The translations under genes were made by a program, and so were the position numbers. Below are positions 26,391 through 35,204 of a DNA stretch of 64,000 nucleotides, in pieces (within the stretch, counting starts at the first letter, position 1; each line of letters opens with the position of its first letter). Source of the stretch: Nanohaloarchaea archaeon SW_7_43_1 (GTDB lineage: Archaea > Nanohalarchaeota > Nanosalinia > Nanosalinales > Nanosalinaceae); the NCBI GenBank assembly GCA_003009795.1, contig PXPE01000001.1, forward strand, positions 632,739-696,738, given 5' to 3'. The notes beneath the pieces are model-generated. The model did not search any database. It was not told the origin of the DNA and saw nothing but the letters and a program-made list of their open reading frames with translations.

Positions 26391-28178
26391 ATGAAAATTG
26401 TACCTGATACCTCGATAATAATTGATGGAAAACTCTCCGAACTCGCGGAAAAAGGAGAAGTAGAGGAGGAAGTAGTGATACCTGAGTTTGTAGTGGATGA
26501 AATCGAGAATCAGGCGAATAAAGGACTGGAAATAGGATTCGCAGGAATTGAAGAGATCAAACAGATCCGGGAACTCGGTGAAGAGAAAGGTTTCGAGGTA
26601 TCTTTCACAGGTAGGAAACCGACAGACGAAGAGATCAAGATGGCATCCAGCGGAAGAATTGATGCGCTGATAAGAGATGTAGCCGAGGAGATGGAGGCAA
26701 CACTTTACACAGGTGATAAAGTTCAGGCAAAGATAGCAGATGCCAAAGGAATTGATCACAGACTGTTCGATAAGGAGAGAATTGAGACCTTCTCGCTGAA
26801 AGAATACTTTGATGAAAAGACTATGAGCATCCACCTGAAACAGGGAAGTAAACCTAAAGCGAAGAGAGGGATGCCTGGAGAGTTCAAACTGGAAGAGACC
26901 GGAAATGAAGTACTGGAGAAAGACGGTATTAACGAGCTTATCCAAGAGACCATTGAGAAAGCCGAAATGAGCGATGACGGATTAATTGAGATGCAGAAGG
27001 AAGGTGCGACAGTTCTCCAGATCGGCAGATACAGGATCGCAATCTCAAGACCTCCATTCTCAGAGGCACCGGAGATTACAGCTGTAAGACCTGTATCAAA
27101 GGTCTCGCTTGAGGATTATGACCTATCAGAAAAATTGATTGACAGACTGGATGAGACAGCGGAAGGAATACTGATCGCTGGAGCACCGGGACATGGAAAA
27201 TCGACGTTCGCTCAAGCCCTTGCCGAACACTACGAACAGGAGGAACGGATACTGAAAACTATGGAGAAGCCTCGAGATCTGGATGTTGGACCGGATATCA
27301 CTCAGTACGCTGAACTTGAGGACAGCATGGAGAATACCGGAGACTTCCTGCTTCTTGTCAGACCGGATTACACAGTTTATGATGAGGTAAGGAAGACCCG
27401 GGACTTCGAAGTATACAGCGATATGAGGATGGCGGGAGTTGGAATGGTGGGAGTAGTCCACGCATCCGAAGCAGTTGACGCAGTCCAGAGACTTATAGGC
27501 AGAGTGGAGCTAGGAATGATTCCGCAGGTAGTGGATACTGTACTACATATAGAAAACGCAGAGGTAGCAGAAGTCTATAAACTGGAACTAACCGTTAAAG
27601 TGCCTGAAGGAATGACTGAAGAAGATCTGGCAAGACCGGTCGTACAGATACTGAAACTGGAGAACAGCAAGCCGGTTTACGAAATCTATACCTATGGCGA
27701 GGAGACGGTTGTGATCCCGGTAGATGATCAGGAAAGAGAGTCAAGTGCGCAGAAATTAGCCAAAAAACAGTTGATGCACGAGCTTTCAGGGAGAGTTGAA
27801 AACCCTGAGATAGAGTTCATCTCCAACGATCATATCCGGTTGATAGTTGAGGAGGACGAGATATCACATGTAATCGGTTCCGGCGGAGAGAATATTGACA
27901 GGCTTGAAGACGAACTCGGTTTGGATATAACGGTCGAGCCGAGAAGTAAGACCTTGAAGAACGGTATAGATTTCCAGGTCGAGGAACGAGGCAAATCACT
28001 GATAATAGATGTAGGGAACAACCGGTCAGGAGAGGATATAGATGTGTATGACGGCGACGAATTCCTATTCACTGCTACAGTAGGGAAAAACGGAGAAATT
28101 TCTCTTACCAAGAACTCCGATCTTTCAGGCAGAATACTTGGCAGCTATGAATCCGGCGCATTGAATGTGAAGGCATAG
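26391..28178 (+). CDS. PIN-ATPase-KH protein (COG1855-like)
   Basis: A 595-residue archaeal protein with three domains: PIN (about 1-130; KIVPDTSIIIDG, then ATLYTGDKVQAK), a PilT/VirB11-like ATPase (about 230-420; Walker A GAPGHGKST, RPDYTVYDEVR) and a KH domain near 480-540 (VIGSGGENIDRLE), followed by a beta-rich tail. The start is placed at the ATG at 26391 because the protein then begins directly with the first PIN strand; an upstream in-frame start adds 14 unlikely residues. The role is probably in RNA metabolism or ribosome-associated nuclease action; the substrate is unknown. It is divergent from nrdR. Confidence 0.9.
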   Translation: MKIVPDTSIIIDGKLSELAEKGEVEEEVVIPEFVVDEIENQANKGLEIGFAGIEEIKQIRELGEEKGFEVSFTGRKPTDEEIKMASSGRIDALIRDVAEEMEATLYTGDKVQAKIADAKGIDHRLFDKERIETFSLKEYFDEKTMSIHLKQGSKPKAKRGMPGEFKLEETGNEVLEKDGINELIQETIEKAEMSDDGLIEMQKEGATVLQIGRYRIAISRPPFSEAPEITAVRPVSKVSLEDYDLSEKLIDRLDETAEGILIAGAPGHGKSTFAQALAEHYEQEERILKTMEKPRDLDVGPDITQYAELEDSMENTGDFLLLVRPDYTVYDEVRKTRDFEVYSDMRMAGVGMVGVVHASEAVDAVQRLIGRVELGMIPQVVDTVLHIENAEVAEVYKLELTVKVPEGMTEEDLARPVVQILKLENSKPVYEIYTYGEETVVIPVDDQERESSAQKLAKKQLMHELSGRVENPEIEFISNDHIRLIVEEDEISHVIGSGGENIDRLEDELGLDITVEPRSKTLKNGIDFQVEERGKSLIIDVGNNRSGEDIDVYDGDEFLFTATVGKNGEISLTKNSDLSGRILGSYESGALNVKA

Positions 28179-28209
28179 CTATTTTTAATCAAGTTATCTA
28201 ATTTTCTGT

Positions 28210-29373
28210 GTGAAGCAGTTACAAGTTACGGTACCAGGAGAGTTCAAAGAGGAACTAAAGGAGATTCTGGAGAATTACTCCAGCGATGTCTCGGTCTCCG
28301 AGGCAGAAAAAAATGATGAAGAAATTGTCGAGTTCCATGTAACAGCTGAGTCAGATCAGATAGACGAACTTTCAGAAGAGTTAAAAGATATTAGCGACCT
28401 GAAATCCGGTGACCTGACTATAAACGTGATGAAACAGGAATCACAGATCAGGAAAGGTCAGAAAACTAAAGGCGGGAGCTCTATTCTCTCCCAGGCAGAG
28501 ATCTATAGCCAGGCACAGGAAGCCGCAGTTTTCAACCGGGCGGAATGGAGCCTTGTTGCACTTTCCTCGGTAATAGCGACGTACGGACTGATTGCAGATA
28601 ATATAATCGTTGTTATAGGAGCGATGATGGTTGCACCGATTCTTTCACCTTTTGTATCCGGAGCATTATCTCTGAACGTGGGAGATCAGAAACTGTTGAA
28701 ACAATCAGTTAAGACAGGTTCTACAAGCTTCTTACTGGCTGTTCTAGCATCTGCAATCGCCGCAGCCCCATTGCCCGTAACCGGGAACCCTACACTCACA
28801 CTTGTTTCACAGCCTTCAATTGTCAGTGTCCTTCTTTCTGTATTTGTGGGAGCTGCAGCAACCCTGACATTCGTAACAGGGATGGGAGATGAGATGGCCG
28901 GTGTAGCTGTTGCAATTGCGTTGATTCCTCCTATTGCAAGTATAGGTATAGGTCTGAAACTGGCAGATATTCAAATAGTCCTGAACTCGGTTGCGGTCGC
29001 AGGTATGAACGCTTTCTCGATTGTGGCATCAGGGTTTCTATGTTTCCATTTAATCGGTATAAGACCTTCCACCTACTACAGGAAGAAACAGGCAGAAAAA
29101 ATAAGGTACATAATACCGTTAAGCTTGATAGCTCTATCTTTACTAGCAGTCCCCATTGCTCACACATCTTATCAAAGCTATCAGGACTACACTGTAGAGG
29201 AGGAGATAAGAGGATTTGGAGAAGAATTCTTCGGCCAAAAGCTTCTTTCAGCGGACATTGACGGTCAAAACGCCCATTTCTATGTAGTTGGGGATTATAG
29301 TCAATCCGAGTTTGAGGATAGGAAACCGGAAGGATCGAATATCCAAGTTACAGGTTTGGAGGAAACCGACTAG
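28210..29373 (+). CDS. DUF389 membrane protein
   Basis: A 387-residue protein: a soluble N-terminal alpha/beta domain of about 85 residues, then the DUF389 core with conserved AEWSLVALSS, IVVIGAMMVAPILSPFVSG and GDEMAGVAVAIALIPPIAS, and at least six membrane helices, then a soluble acidic tail. The function of the family is not established. The start is GTG at 28210, 31 bases after the PIN-ATPase stop, so the two may be co-transcribed. Confidence 0.88.
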   Translation: MKQLQVTVPGEFKEELKEILENYSSDVSVSEAEKNDEEIVEFHVTAESDQIDELSEELKDISDLKSGDLTINVMKQESQIRKGQKTKGGSSILSQAEIYSQAQEAAVFNRAEWSLVALSSVIATYGLIADNIIVVIGAMMVAPILSPFVSGALSLNVGDQKLLKQSVKTGSTSFLLAVLASAIAAAPLPVTGNPTLTLVSQPSIVSVLLSVFVGAAATLTFVTGMGDEMAGVAVAIALIPPIASIGIGLKLADIQIVLNSVAVAGMNAFSIVASGFLCFHLIGIRPSTYYRKKQAEKIRYIIPLSLIALSLLAVPIAHTSYQSYQDYTVEEEIRGFGEEFFGQKLLSADIDGQNAHFYVVGDYSQSEFEDRKPEGSNIQVTGLEETD

Positions 29374-29403
29374 TTATTTAAAAAAGAAATCTAAATTAGA
29401 CTT

Positions 29404-29763
29404 ATGTCATCTTTGGATCAGATTATTCTTGCTTTAAATACCGCTGGAACACTTACTATAGGAAGTATATGTTTCTTCATCGTTTATACAACATTTCGAG
29501 GTATTGAGGACGACAAGATCCAAGAGTTCTCGAAGAGGTTTCTAATGGCTATAGCGGTTCTATTACTGTATGTTTCGTACTTGATGGTGTTTAACACCTT
29601 CTTCCAGGGATATGAGATGGCCCGATATCCTCTATACCTTATCTTGGTAGTAGTATTCCTGTGCATGATTTATGCAGCTACAGCTTTCGAGAAGATAGCG
29701 AAAGAATACGGCATTTCACACAGCAGTAAAATGGATAAAATGAAGGACCAAGAACAGCTTTAA
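29404..29763 (+). CDS. Small three-helix membrane protein
   Basis: A 119-residue protein with three hydrophobic segments (about 8-28, 45-65 and 75-95) and a charged C terminus (SSKMDKMKDQEQL). No family recognised. It begins 30 bases after the DUF389 gene, with TTATTTAAAAAAG between them, so it may have its own promoter. It ends with a 4-base overlap against the convergent CBS-HPF gene. Confidence 0.6.
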   Translation: MSSLDQIILALNTAGTLTIGSICFFIVYTTFRGIEDDKIQEFSKRFLMAIAVLLLYVSYLMVFNTFFQGYEMARYPLYLILVVVFLCMIYAATAFEKIAKEYGISHSSKMDKMKDQEQL

Positions 29764-30926
29764 GGCTTCTTCTTGTCTTTTCTCCTTCTAACCACAGTGT
29801 TAAGCTTATCCAATGCTTCATCGACTACATCAAGCATCTCCCAACCATCTTCTTCTATGTTTATGTTCCCCAGTTCGGAGTAAAGCTTGACCTCTATCTC
29901 CCAACGGTGTTTTTTGCCGTCTTTCTCCGCCTTCCTGAATCTTGCGGTGATCTCCTCAGGTTTCTCCAGCTTCCTTCCAAGAGAACCTTTCAGCTGGTTC
30001 CTGATTTTGTTATGAACAGCTGACTTCTCCTCAGGGACTTCCAGTCCTGTAAGAGATACCATTACTGTCCGACCTGGCGCGAAGCCGGATAAATAATCAA
30101 TAAAGTCCTTGACTGTTAGAATTGATTCGGGTTTTCCGGCATGGGTGAAAACTATCTCGGTTGCATCATTCTGGAAAATCTTTTCAGCGGCTTCCCGGGC
30201 ATTCATGTCATTGTTGAGACTGAACGGATCACGTGACATCAACTCTTTTACCGGGATATCCGATATCTCATCTTTCTCAGTTCCTCCGGCTATATTTACC
30301 TCTTTCGTACCAGATCTTCCTCCAGATGTACCGCCCGAGTCAACAGACTCCCGTGGAACCATGGCTTGAAGAAAATCAGTGCTTCTAAGAATCCCTGTCA
30401 GATCCCCGGTTTCCTCATCCACTACAGGCAAACGGGAGATATTATTGTCGAGTATCAGATGTCTGGCCTCATCAAGTTTATCATTCTCGGAGACTTTCAC
30501 GAGCTCAGCGGAATCTATATCTCTTGCAGAGATATTTTCAAGTTCCTCTACATCAACTAGAGCGTCCCTGAACTCCTTATCACTGACAACCTCTTTCAGT
30601 TTCCCGCCCTCTGTTCTTACAAGCATCTTTCTTCCGGAATTGATTCTCAGTAAGGCTAGATCAACCAGGTTTGATCCTTCCTCAATCTCAGGAGGCTGAT
30701 GCATAACCTTTTCGATTCCGGTTCTCTCCGGATTGAACTGGATGGAACGGATTAACTCCCTGTACCCGATAGCTCCTTCAAGATTATTTTCCTCGTTGAC
30801 AATGGGGATAGATCTGAGCCCTTCCTCTTCCATCATGTTCTTGATTTGGGCGATGCTCTGATCGTTTCGAGCCTTGCAAGGCTCTTTATTTGTTACTTGT
30901 TCTGAAGGAATATTCTCAACAGACAT
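29760..30926 (-). CDS. CBS-domain protein with HPF-like C terminus, ribosome hibernation factor candidate
   Basis: A 388-residue protein. Four CBS repeats fill about residues 1-275 (SIAQIKNMMEEEGLRSIPIV; DEARHLILDNNISRLPVV; MSRDPFSLNNDMNAREAAEK). The last 110 residues resemble the HPF/RaiA ribosome-binding fold, with the RWEIEVKLYSE strand and a final helix (LDVVDEALDKL) followed by a basic end. CBS modules bind adenine nucleotides, so an energy-sensing ribosome hibernation factor is the likely role, as reported for archaeal CBS-type dimerisation factors. The NYN gene is 6 bases upstream on the same strand. Confidence 0.75.
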   Translation of the reverse strand: MSVENIPSEQVTNKEPCKARNDQSIAQIKNMMEEEGLRSIPIVNEENNLEGAIGYRELIRSIQFNPERTGIEKVMHQPPEIEEGSNLVDLALLRINSGRKMLVRTEGGKLKEVVSDKEFRDALVDVEELENISARDIDSAELVKVSENDKLDEARHLILDNNISRLPVVDEETGDLTGILRSTDFLQAMVPRESVDSGGTSGGRSGTKEVNIAGGTEKDEISDIPVKELMSRDPFSLNNDMNAREAAEKIFQNDATEIVFTHAGKPESILTVKDFIDYLSGFAPGRTVMVSLTGLEVPEEKSAVHNKIRNQLKGSLGRKLEKPEEITARFRKAEKDGKKHRWEIEVKLYSELGNINIEEDGWEMLDVVDEALDKLNTVVRRRKDKKKP

Positions 30927-30932
30927 TCATAA

Positions 30933-31436
30933 TCACCTGTCAACTAGGAACTTGTCAGGATCTTCATCCATATCGATGAAGTTATCGGCAGATTCTCTGA
31001 TTTCCTTAGCGCTGCTTTTCCCAAAGCTCATGACTTCCACTCTGCATCCAAGAGATTTAAGATGATCTACAAGAACCGCAAAATCTCCGTCCCCGGTGAC
31101 TAGGACCACGGTATCCAATTTCTTGGCCTGCTGAACCATGTCCACCGTCATCCCTAGATCCCAGTCCCCCTTTTTCTGGCCGCCGTAGAATTCCTTCAAC
31201 TCTTTTGCTTTGACTTCGTATCCTATTCTTCTCAAAGCCTCAAAGAAATCGCTTTCATCAGGAGTGTCAGCTCTGATAACATAAGCTGCTGCCCTGATTA
31301 GGTCTCTATCCATAACCGCTGCATCAAGAAGTTTTTCGAAATCTACTTTTCCTTCGTAAAGATTTTTTGCACTATAGTACATATTTTGAACGTCTACATA
31401 GACGCCTACTCTTTGATCTTTGTGTATATTCGTCAT
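30933..31436 (-). CDS. NYN-domain (LabA-like) RNase
   Basis: A 167-residue NYN/DUF88 protein: VGVYVDVQNMYYS (about 10-22) carries the first catalytic Asp and Asn, KGDWDLGMTVDMV (about 88-100) the middle Asp residues, and LVTGDGDFAVLV (about 112-123) the last. This is the PIN-like nuclease fold of LabA proteins. It precedes the CBS-HPF gene by only 6 bases, so an operon is nearly certain. RNA decay linked to ribosome storage is a reasonable inference. Confidence 0.88.
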   Translation of the reverse strand: MTNIHKDQRVGVYVDVQNMYYSAKNLYEGKVDFEKLLDAAVMDRDLIRAAAYVIRADTPDESDFFEALRRIGYEVKAKELKEFYGGQKKGDWDLGMTVDMVQQAKKLDTVVLVTGDGDFAVLVDHLKSLGCRVEVMSFGKSSAKEIRESADNFIDMDEDPDKFLVDR

Positions 31437-31509
31437 TCTGTTGGTTTACCTCTAATTCGAGAAATCGATTAAGTATCGATTCGTTACAGTAAATAGATCG
31501 ATCAGACAT

Positions 31510-32439
31510 TTAAAAGCCTAATCGCTTTATGAACTTTGGCTCGCCGTGAAGATACATATCCACAAATAAAACTCCCATTAACTGTCTGACAAAGTAATAC
31601 AGACCAACCAGTAAAACCACTTCAGGCGAAACATGAGCCCCTATAAAGAATGCAATAGCGACATTACGTGTGGAAGAAATGAAACCTATCGTGCGGGCTT
31701 CCTTCTCGTAGAAGCCTGAAAGCATCCCTAGAATATGGGAATAGCCAAAAGTCAGAACGCTGAAAGCACCGAAAAGCAATCCAGCTATGAATAGCTGAGA
31801 TGTATAAATTACGCCGTCAGCCTGGAGAATTAACCGGGCTTGAACAAATGTAATAACGGTGATCAGCCAGAAAGATAGCTTTGAGAAATGAATTCTCATA
31901 TCTTCAATCAGGTAGTTCTCATAGCTCTGGGTAACAACACCGATCAGGAAAGGTATGACTGCGAACACAAGATTGTCTATCATTAGAGAGTAATCAACTT
32001 CAAGAGGGAACAACAACAGTAAAGCTGGAGCAAAAATCAATGAACCAAAAACACTGAAACTGCCGGCATACGAAGCAAGATCTCCATCCGCCTTCGCCAA
32101 GTTAGACCATATAGCCGGTGAGCCCAAAGCTGCTCCAGAAGCACCTAGAACCAGGAAAACGTCTCCTATGTGGCTTGGAATGTACGAGAATATGTATGCT
32201 ATGGCCGGTACGAGAACGTAGACAGATAAGATTGCAAGTGAAAGCTGTTTGCTTTTGTTTCTAATCGCTTTGAAAAAGCCTAGATCTAGGTGGAGTCCGA
32301 CAAGGAAAAATAAGGAAGCCAGTAAAAACGTAAACAAAACATTAGAGAGTACTTGTCCCGAGATAAAGTAGGAAACGGCTCCAGCGGAGACTACAAGAAA
32401 TGCGAGCTCCAGATCGGTTTTCAGGCCATGAAATGGCAT
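31510..32439 (-). CDS. BASS-like or related secondary transporter
   Basis: About 309 residues with nine to ten membrane helices. LVLGASGAALGSPAIWSNLA and FISSTRNVAIAFFIGAHVS near the C terminus recall the broken helices of sodium:bile-acid or Na+/H+-type transporters. The substrate is unknown. I choose the ATG at 32439 because TTATAAAT (about 32466-32474, read on the minus strand) lies 27-35 bases upstream; a GTG at 32505 would overlap the divergent gene and its TATA box. Confidence 0.65.
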   Translation of the reverse strand: MPFHGLKTDLELAFLVVSAGAVSYFISGQVLSNVLFTFLLASLFFLVGLHLDLGFFKAIRNKSKQLSLAILSVYVLVPAIAYIFSYIPSHIGDVFLVLGASGAALGSPAIWSNLAKADGDLASYAGSFSVFGSLIFAPALLLLFPLEVDYSLMIDNLVFAVIPFLIGVVTQSYENYLIEDMRIHFSKLSFWLITVITFVQARLILQADGVIYTSQLFIAGLLFGAFSVLTFGYSHILGMLSGFYEKEARTIGFISSTRNVAIAFFIGAHVSPEVVLLVGLYYFVRQLMGVLFVDMYLHGEPKFIKRLGF

Positions 32440-32462
32440 GATGAAAAATGGTTGAAGCCGGT

Positions 32463-32482
32463 TTATTAATTTATAACTTAAC
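32463..32482. promoter_or_regulatory. Shared divergent TATA region
   Basis: One AT-rich block, centred on TTAATTTATAACTTAA, lies 27-40 bases from the starts of both flanking genes (32439 on the minus strand, 32507 on the plus strand). It can serve as a TATA box in both directions. This fits the leaderless style of the window and decides both start codons. Confidence 0.45.
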
Positions 32483-32506
32483 AGTTTGGTATTAACTTCA
32501 TCCACA

Positions 32507-32806
32507 ATGACAGTCGATACGAGGGATTCGACGCTAGAAGATTTTGCAGCTGAATACCTAGAATGTGAGTATGAAGGAGATTTCTTGATTAATGCTGAGA
32601 TTGATTATTCCGAGAGGAAAGGTAAAGTTAGAATAGATTTTGAGGGCGAGGAAGAATACCCCAAACTAGGTATTATCCCTGAATACGTGATAACGGAACT
32701 AGGTTTGGAGAATCCCAGTATATTCTCGGTGCTGGAAGAAAAGGAAGGAAAGTATATGGCAACGGTCGAAGGGACTGATGAATCCTCCCTGTTTGATAGA
32801 TACTAA
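32507..32806 (+). CDS. Hypothetical acidic protein
   Basis: A 99-residue soluble protein rich in Glu/Asp with an alternating strand pattern (DFLINAEIDYSERKGKVRID; KYMATVEGTDES). No family recognised. The start is the ATG at 32507 rather than the TTG at 32486, from the TATA position. It overlaps the stop of the convergent endonuclease IV gene by 4 bases. Confidence 0.55.
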   Translation: MTVDTRDSTLEDFAAEYLECEYEGDFLINAEIDYSERKGKVRIDFEGEEEYPKLGIIPEYVITELGLENPSIFSVLEEKEGKYMATVEGTDESSLFDRY

Positions 32807-33645
32807 ACTCTTAACTCCATAATCTTCTCCAAGTTCTCTTCATAGCCTTTACCGTCACTCGTCGGAGTCTCAAGAACCATAGGTTTCTTCTCCAGTTTTT
32901 CAGAATTAACTACGTTCTCAAATCCTTTCTCTCCAATATTTCCTTCACCTATATGCTGATGGTTATCCTTCTCACTGCCTTTCTCATCTTTTGAATCGTT
33001 CAGATGTAGGATTTTTACTCTTGCGAGACCAAGATCTTCTTCAATTTCCTGAATAAAGTCCTCGAAACCTTCTTCCTCCCTCAGTTCATACCCTGCCGCA
33101 TGTGCGTGACATGTATCTATGCATACACCAATCTTTGAGTCATCGGTATCCGATTTTTCTATCATCTGTCGCAGCTGGCCCATTGATTTTCCGAGCGTTG
33201 TGCCTTTTCCAGCAGTGTTTTCTAGAAGAAGAGTGACGTTATCCGGAATTTCCAGTTCATTAATTCCTTCAGCTATTCTTTCAATCCCGTTTTCAACTCC
33301 AGAACCTGTATGAGCGCCGGGATGGAAAACTACGTGCTCGACTCCCAGTTTTTCGGCTGCATCTAACTCTGCTTGAAGACAGTTCAAAGATTTTTTGAAT
33401 AGATCGTCTTTAGGTGTAGCAAGGTTGACTAGATAAGTTGAGTGAATAACGTAAGGGTTCTGATCTGCTCTATCTCTAGCTTCCTGAAAGCTTTCCCCGT
33501 CTTCATCGGTATATTCGGAGACGCTCCAGGTTCTCGGCGATCCTGCAAATATCTGGCCGCAGCCACCTCCAATTTCTTCCTGTAGTTCAACTGCTTTTTC
33601 CATTCCGCCTGAGATCGATACATGTGCGCCTACTCTGAATACCAT
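32803..33645 (-). CDS. nfo: Endonuclease IV (AP endonuclease)
   Basis: A 280-residue endonuclease IV, cutting DNA 5' of abasic sites in base-excision repair. It has the family's three-zinc site: VGAHVSISGG at the N terminus, VFHPGAHTGSG (about 104-114), LLENTAGKG (about 140-148), CIDTCHAHAAGY (about 173-184), ILHLNDSK (about 210-217), and HIGEGNIG (about 230-237). All motifs are intact and the length is normal. It seems to be a single gene. Confidence 0.95.
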   Translation of the reverse strand: MVFRVGAHVSISGGMEKAVELQEEIGGGCGQIFAGSPRTWSVSEYTDEDGESFQEARDRADQNPYVIHSTYLVNLATPKDDLFKKSLNCLQAELDAAEKLGVEHVVFHPGAHTGSGVENGIERIAEGINELEIPDNVTLLLENTAGKGTTLGKSMGQLRQMIEKSDTDDSKIGVCIDTCHAHAAGYELREEEGFEDFIQEIEEDLGLARVKILHLNDSKDEKGSEKDNHQHIGEGNIGEKGFENVVNSEKLEKKPMVLETPTSDGKGYEENLEKIMELRV

Positions 33646-33752
33646 AAATCAACAATAACACGTATTTTTCAAAACAGTACCGATTCCAGAGTATAGCTCC
33701 ACAGTGTTAATAGAGAACAAACAGTGCCCGTAAGACGATCCCGTTTTCTAGT

Positions 33753-34319
33753 TCAGGTGTCGTGATCCTCGTAAGGTTCCCCGTATTTGTCGGTGAGAAG
33801 ATTCAAAGCGGCTTTTGCGCCATCTCCTATAGCAACTGATGTCTGGTACTCCCAACTGTTAGAAAGTCCGGCGGCATACAGTTTTTCCATCACCGTTGAC
33901 TCATTCGAATCATCAGTTTTGACGTGTCTATCCATCATGTAAGGGCCTTCAACCCCTTCCTCATACTCCAGATCCAGGTTTTCCAGATAGCTGAGGTCTC
34001 CTGCCGAAGCAATTATTACATACTCTGATTCGTACTTGTCCTTACTCGTCTTTACCCTGAAGCCGTCTTCCGTTTTCTCTACTTTCTTTACTTCTTCCTC
34101 TTTGATTTCTCCATCAAAGTCCTCCAACTTGTTTTTACCGCTTCTCAAGAGTTCCTGACCTGATACTGAGTCATGACCTATCAAGTTTTGGATGTTTGAA
34201 GTGTTGTGTACTAGAGATTCACCAGTATCAAGTAAAAGAGTTTGTTCATCTGCTTTCGCAGTGAAAATCCCTGCCTGAAGACCGGCTATTCCTCCTCCGA
34301 TTACAGTAACTGTTTTCAT
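33753..34319 (-). CDS. Short FAD-binding reductase-like protein
   Basis: A 188-residue protein with a Rossmann FAD motif at the N terminus (VTVIGGGIAGLQAG) and a C-terminal AAGLSNSWEYQTSVAIGDG segment like the second FAD motif of thioredoxin reductases. The NAD(P) domain and redox CxxC are absent, so it is about 60 percent of TrxB length. Such short forms occur in haloarchaea; the electron partner is unknown. It precedes (5' side) no clear partner, and PAP2 lies 25 bases upstream on the same strand. Confidence 0.75.
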   Translation of the reverse strand: MKTVTVIGGGIAGLQAGIFTAKADEQTLLLDTGESLVHNTSNIQNLIGHDSVSGQELLRSGKNKLEDFDGEIKEEEVKKVEKTEDGFRVKTSKDKYESEYVIIASAGDLSYLENLDLEYEEGVEGPYMMDRHVKTDDSNESTVMEKLYAAGLSNSWEYQTSVAIGDGAKAALNLLTDKYGEPYEDHDT

Positions 34320-34344
34320 ACAAAGAAATAGAGACAGTACTTAT

Positions 34345-34935
34345 TCAAATATTTTGATTCACTGTCCTTCTTAATCTGTCCTCTAACTGATAGCTGATCT
34401 CGACCATCTTTTCTATCTCGGTACCGGCAAATCGAAATATCATTACAGCAATAACCACTCCTATTAGACCTGAGAAAACTCCGCCCAAAACATCCAGAGG
34501 GTAGTGAAGCCCTACAAAGATTCTTCCAAGACCGGTCAGAGCTCCTGCGATCCCAAACAGTTCCGCAAGCCTTCTTCTTTTCAGGTAGACAAAGCTCCAG
34601 AAAACCGAGAACATCGCCGCAGTATGTTGACTGGCAAACGCATTATCAAGTTCTCTTCCTGAAACAGTTGTCTCGTAGAGATAAAACGGTTGATGGTGGA
34701 AATAAAGTAGACCGAGAATATAGCTGAGAGCGATACCTGAAACGGTTGCAGCAAATGTGAAAACCGAGTTATTGCGGGATTCAGGGGATTCAAACCATAG
34801 ATAGATTAACACTGCTGGCACAAGCAAAATAAGTATTTCCGCCGCTGCAAGGAAGAAAAAGTCGATTATTTTGTTACTTGTGAACTGCTGGATGAAAAGG
34901 AAAAGCTGAGTATCTATTGCAGCCACATCAACCAT
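34345..34935 (-). CDS. PAP2-family membrane phosphatase
   Basis: A 196-residue protein with about five membrane helices. Motifs of the PAP2 superfamily are FASQHTAA (about 102-109, the P-S-G-H-type block) and GRIFVGLHYPLDVLGG (about 137-152, the S-R-x5-H-x3-D block, with Gly for Ser). It probably dephosphorylates an isoprenoid or lipid phosphate (UppP/BcrC-like) at the membrane. It is likely co-transcribed with the short FAD reductase that follows 25 bases later. Confidence 0.85.
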   Translation of the reverse strand: MVDVAAIDTQLFLFIQQFTSNKIIDFFFLAAAEILILLVPAVLIYLWFESPESRNNSVFTFAATVSGIALSYILGLLYFHHQPFYLYETTVSGRELDNAFASQHTAAMFSVFWSFVYLKRRRLAELFGIAGALTGLGRIFVGLHYPLDVLGGVFSGLIGVVIAVMIFRFAGTEIEKMVEISYQLEDRLRRTVNQNI

Positions 34936-35035
34936 GTTAGAACTGTTGAAACCGGGATATAAAAACTCTTGCAGACTTATCCAACTTACTTAAAAATAAT
35001 GCAACTGAATTGTTCTATATAAGGTGAGTTAAAAA

Positions 35036-35197
35036 ATGGCACAGAGATTTGAGGAAGCCAAGGAAAGAATTTTCGGAAATGTCTACGTATGCAGGAGATG
35101 TAACGCCAAGAACAGGACAAGCAACCCTGAAGACACTTCTTGCAGGAAATGCGGTTACTCAAGCTTGAGAAAGAAAAACGACGAGTTCGCAGGCTGA
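35036..35197 (+). CDS. rpl40e: Ribosomal protein L40e
   Basis: A 53-residue protein, usually missed because it is short. It has the L40e zinc ribbon: VCRRCNAKNR and SCRKCGYSSLR (four Cys) and an otherwise basic composition. RBS GGTGAG (35022-35027) lies 8 bases before the ATG, and ACTTAAAAAT (about 34987-34996) is a likely TATA box. It is followed 7 bases later by the EamA transporter gene, so the two are probably one transcript. Confidence 0.93.
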   Translation: MAQRFEEAKERIFGNVYVCRRCNAKNRTSNPEDTSCRKCGYSSLRKKNDEFAG

Positions 35198-35204
35198 CTG
35201 AACC

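Noticed and set aside
26190-26945. 251-residue minus-strand ORF over the PIN-ATPase start
   Set aside because: Phe/Leu/Tyr-rich shadow of the real gene, no domain.
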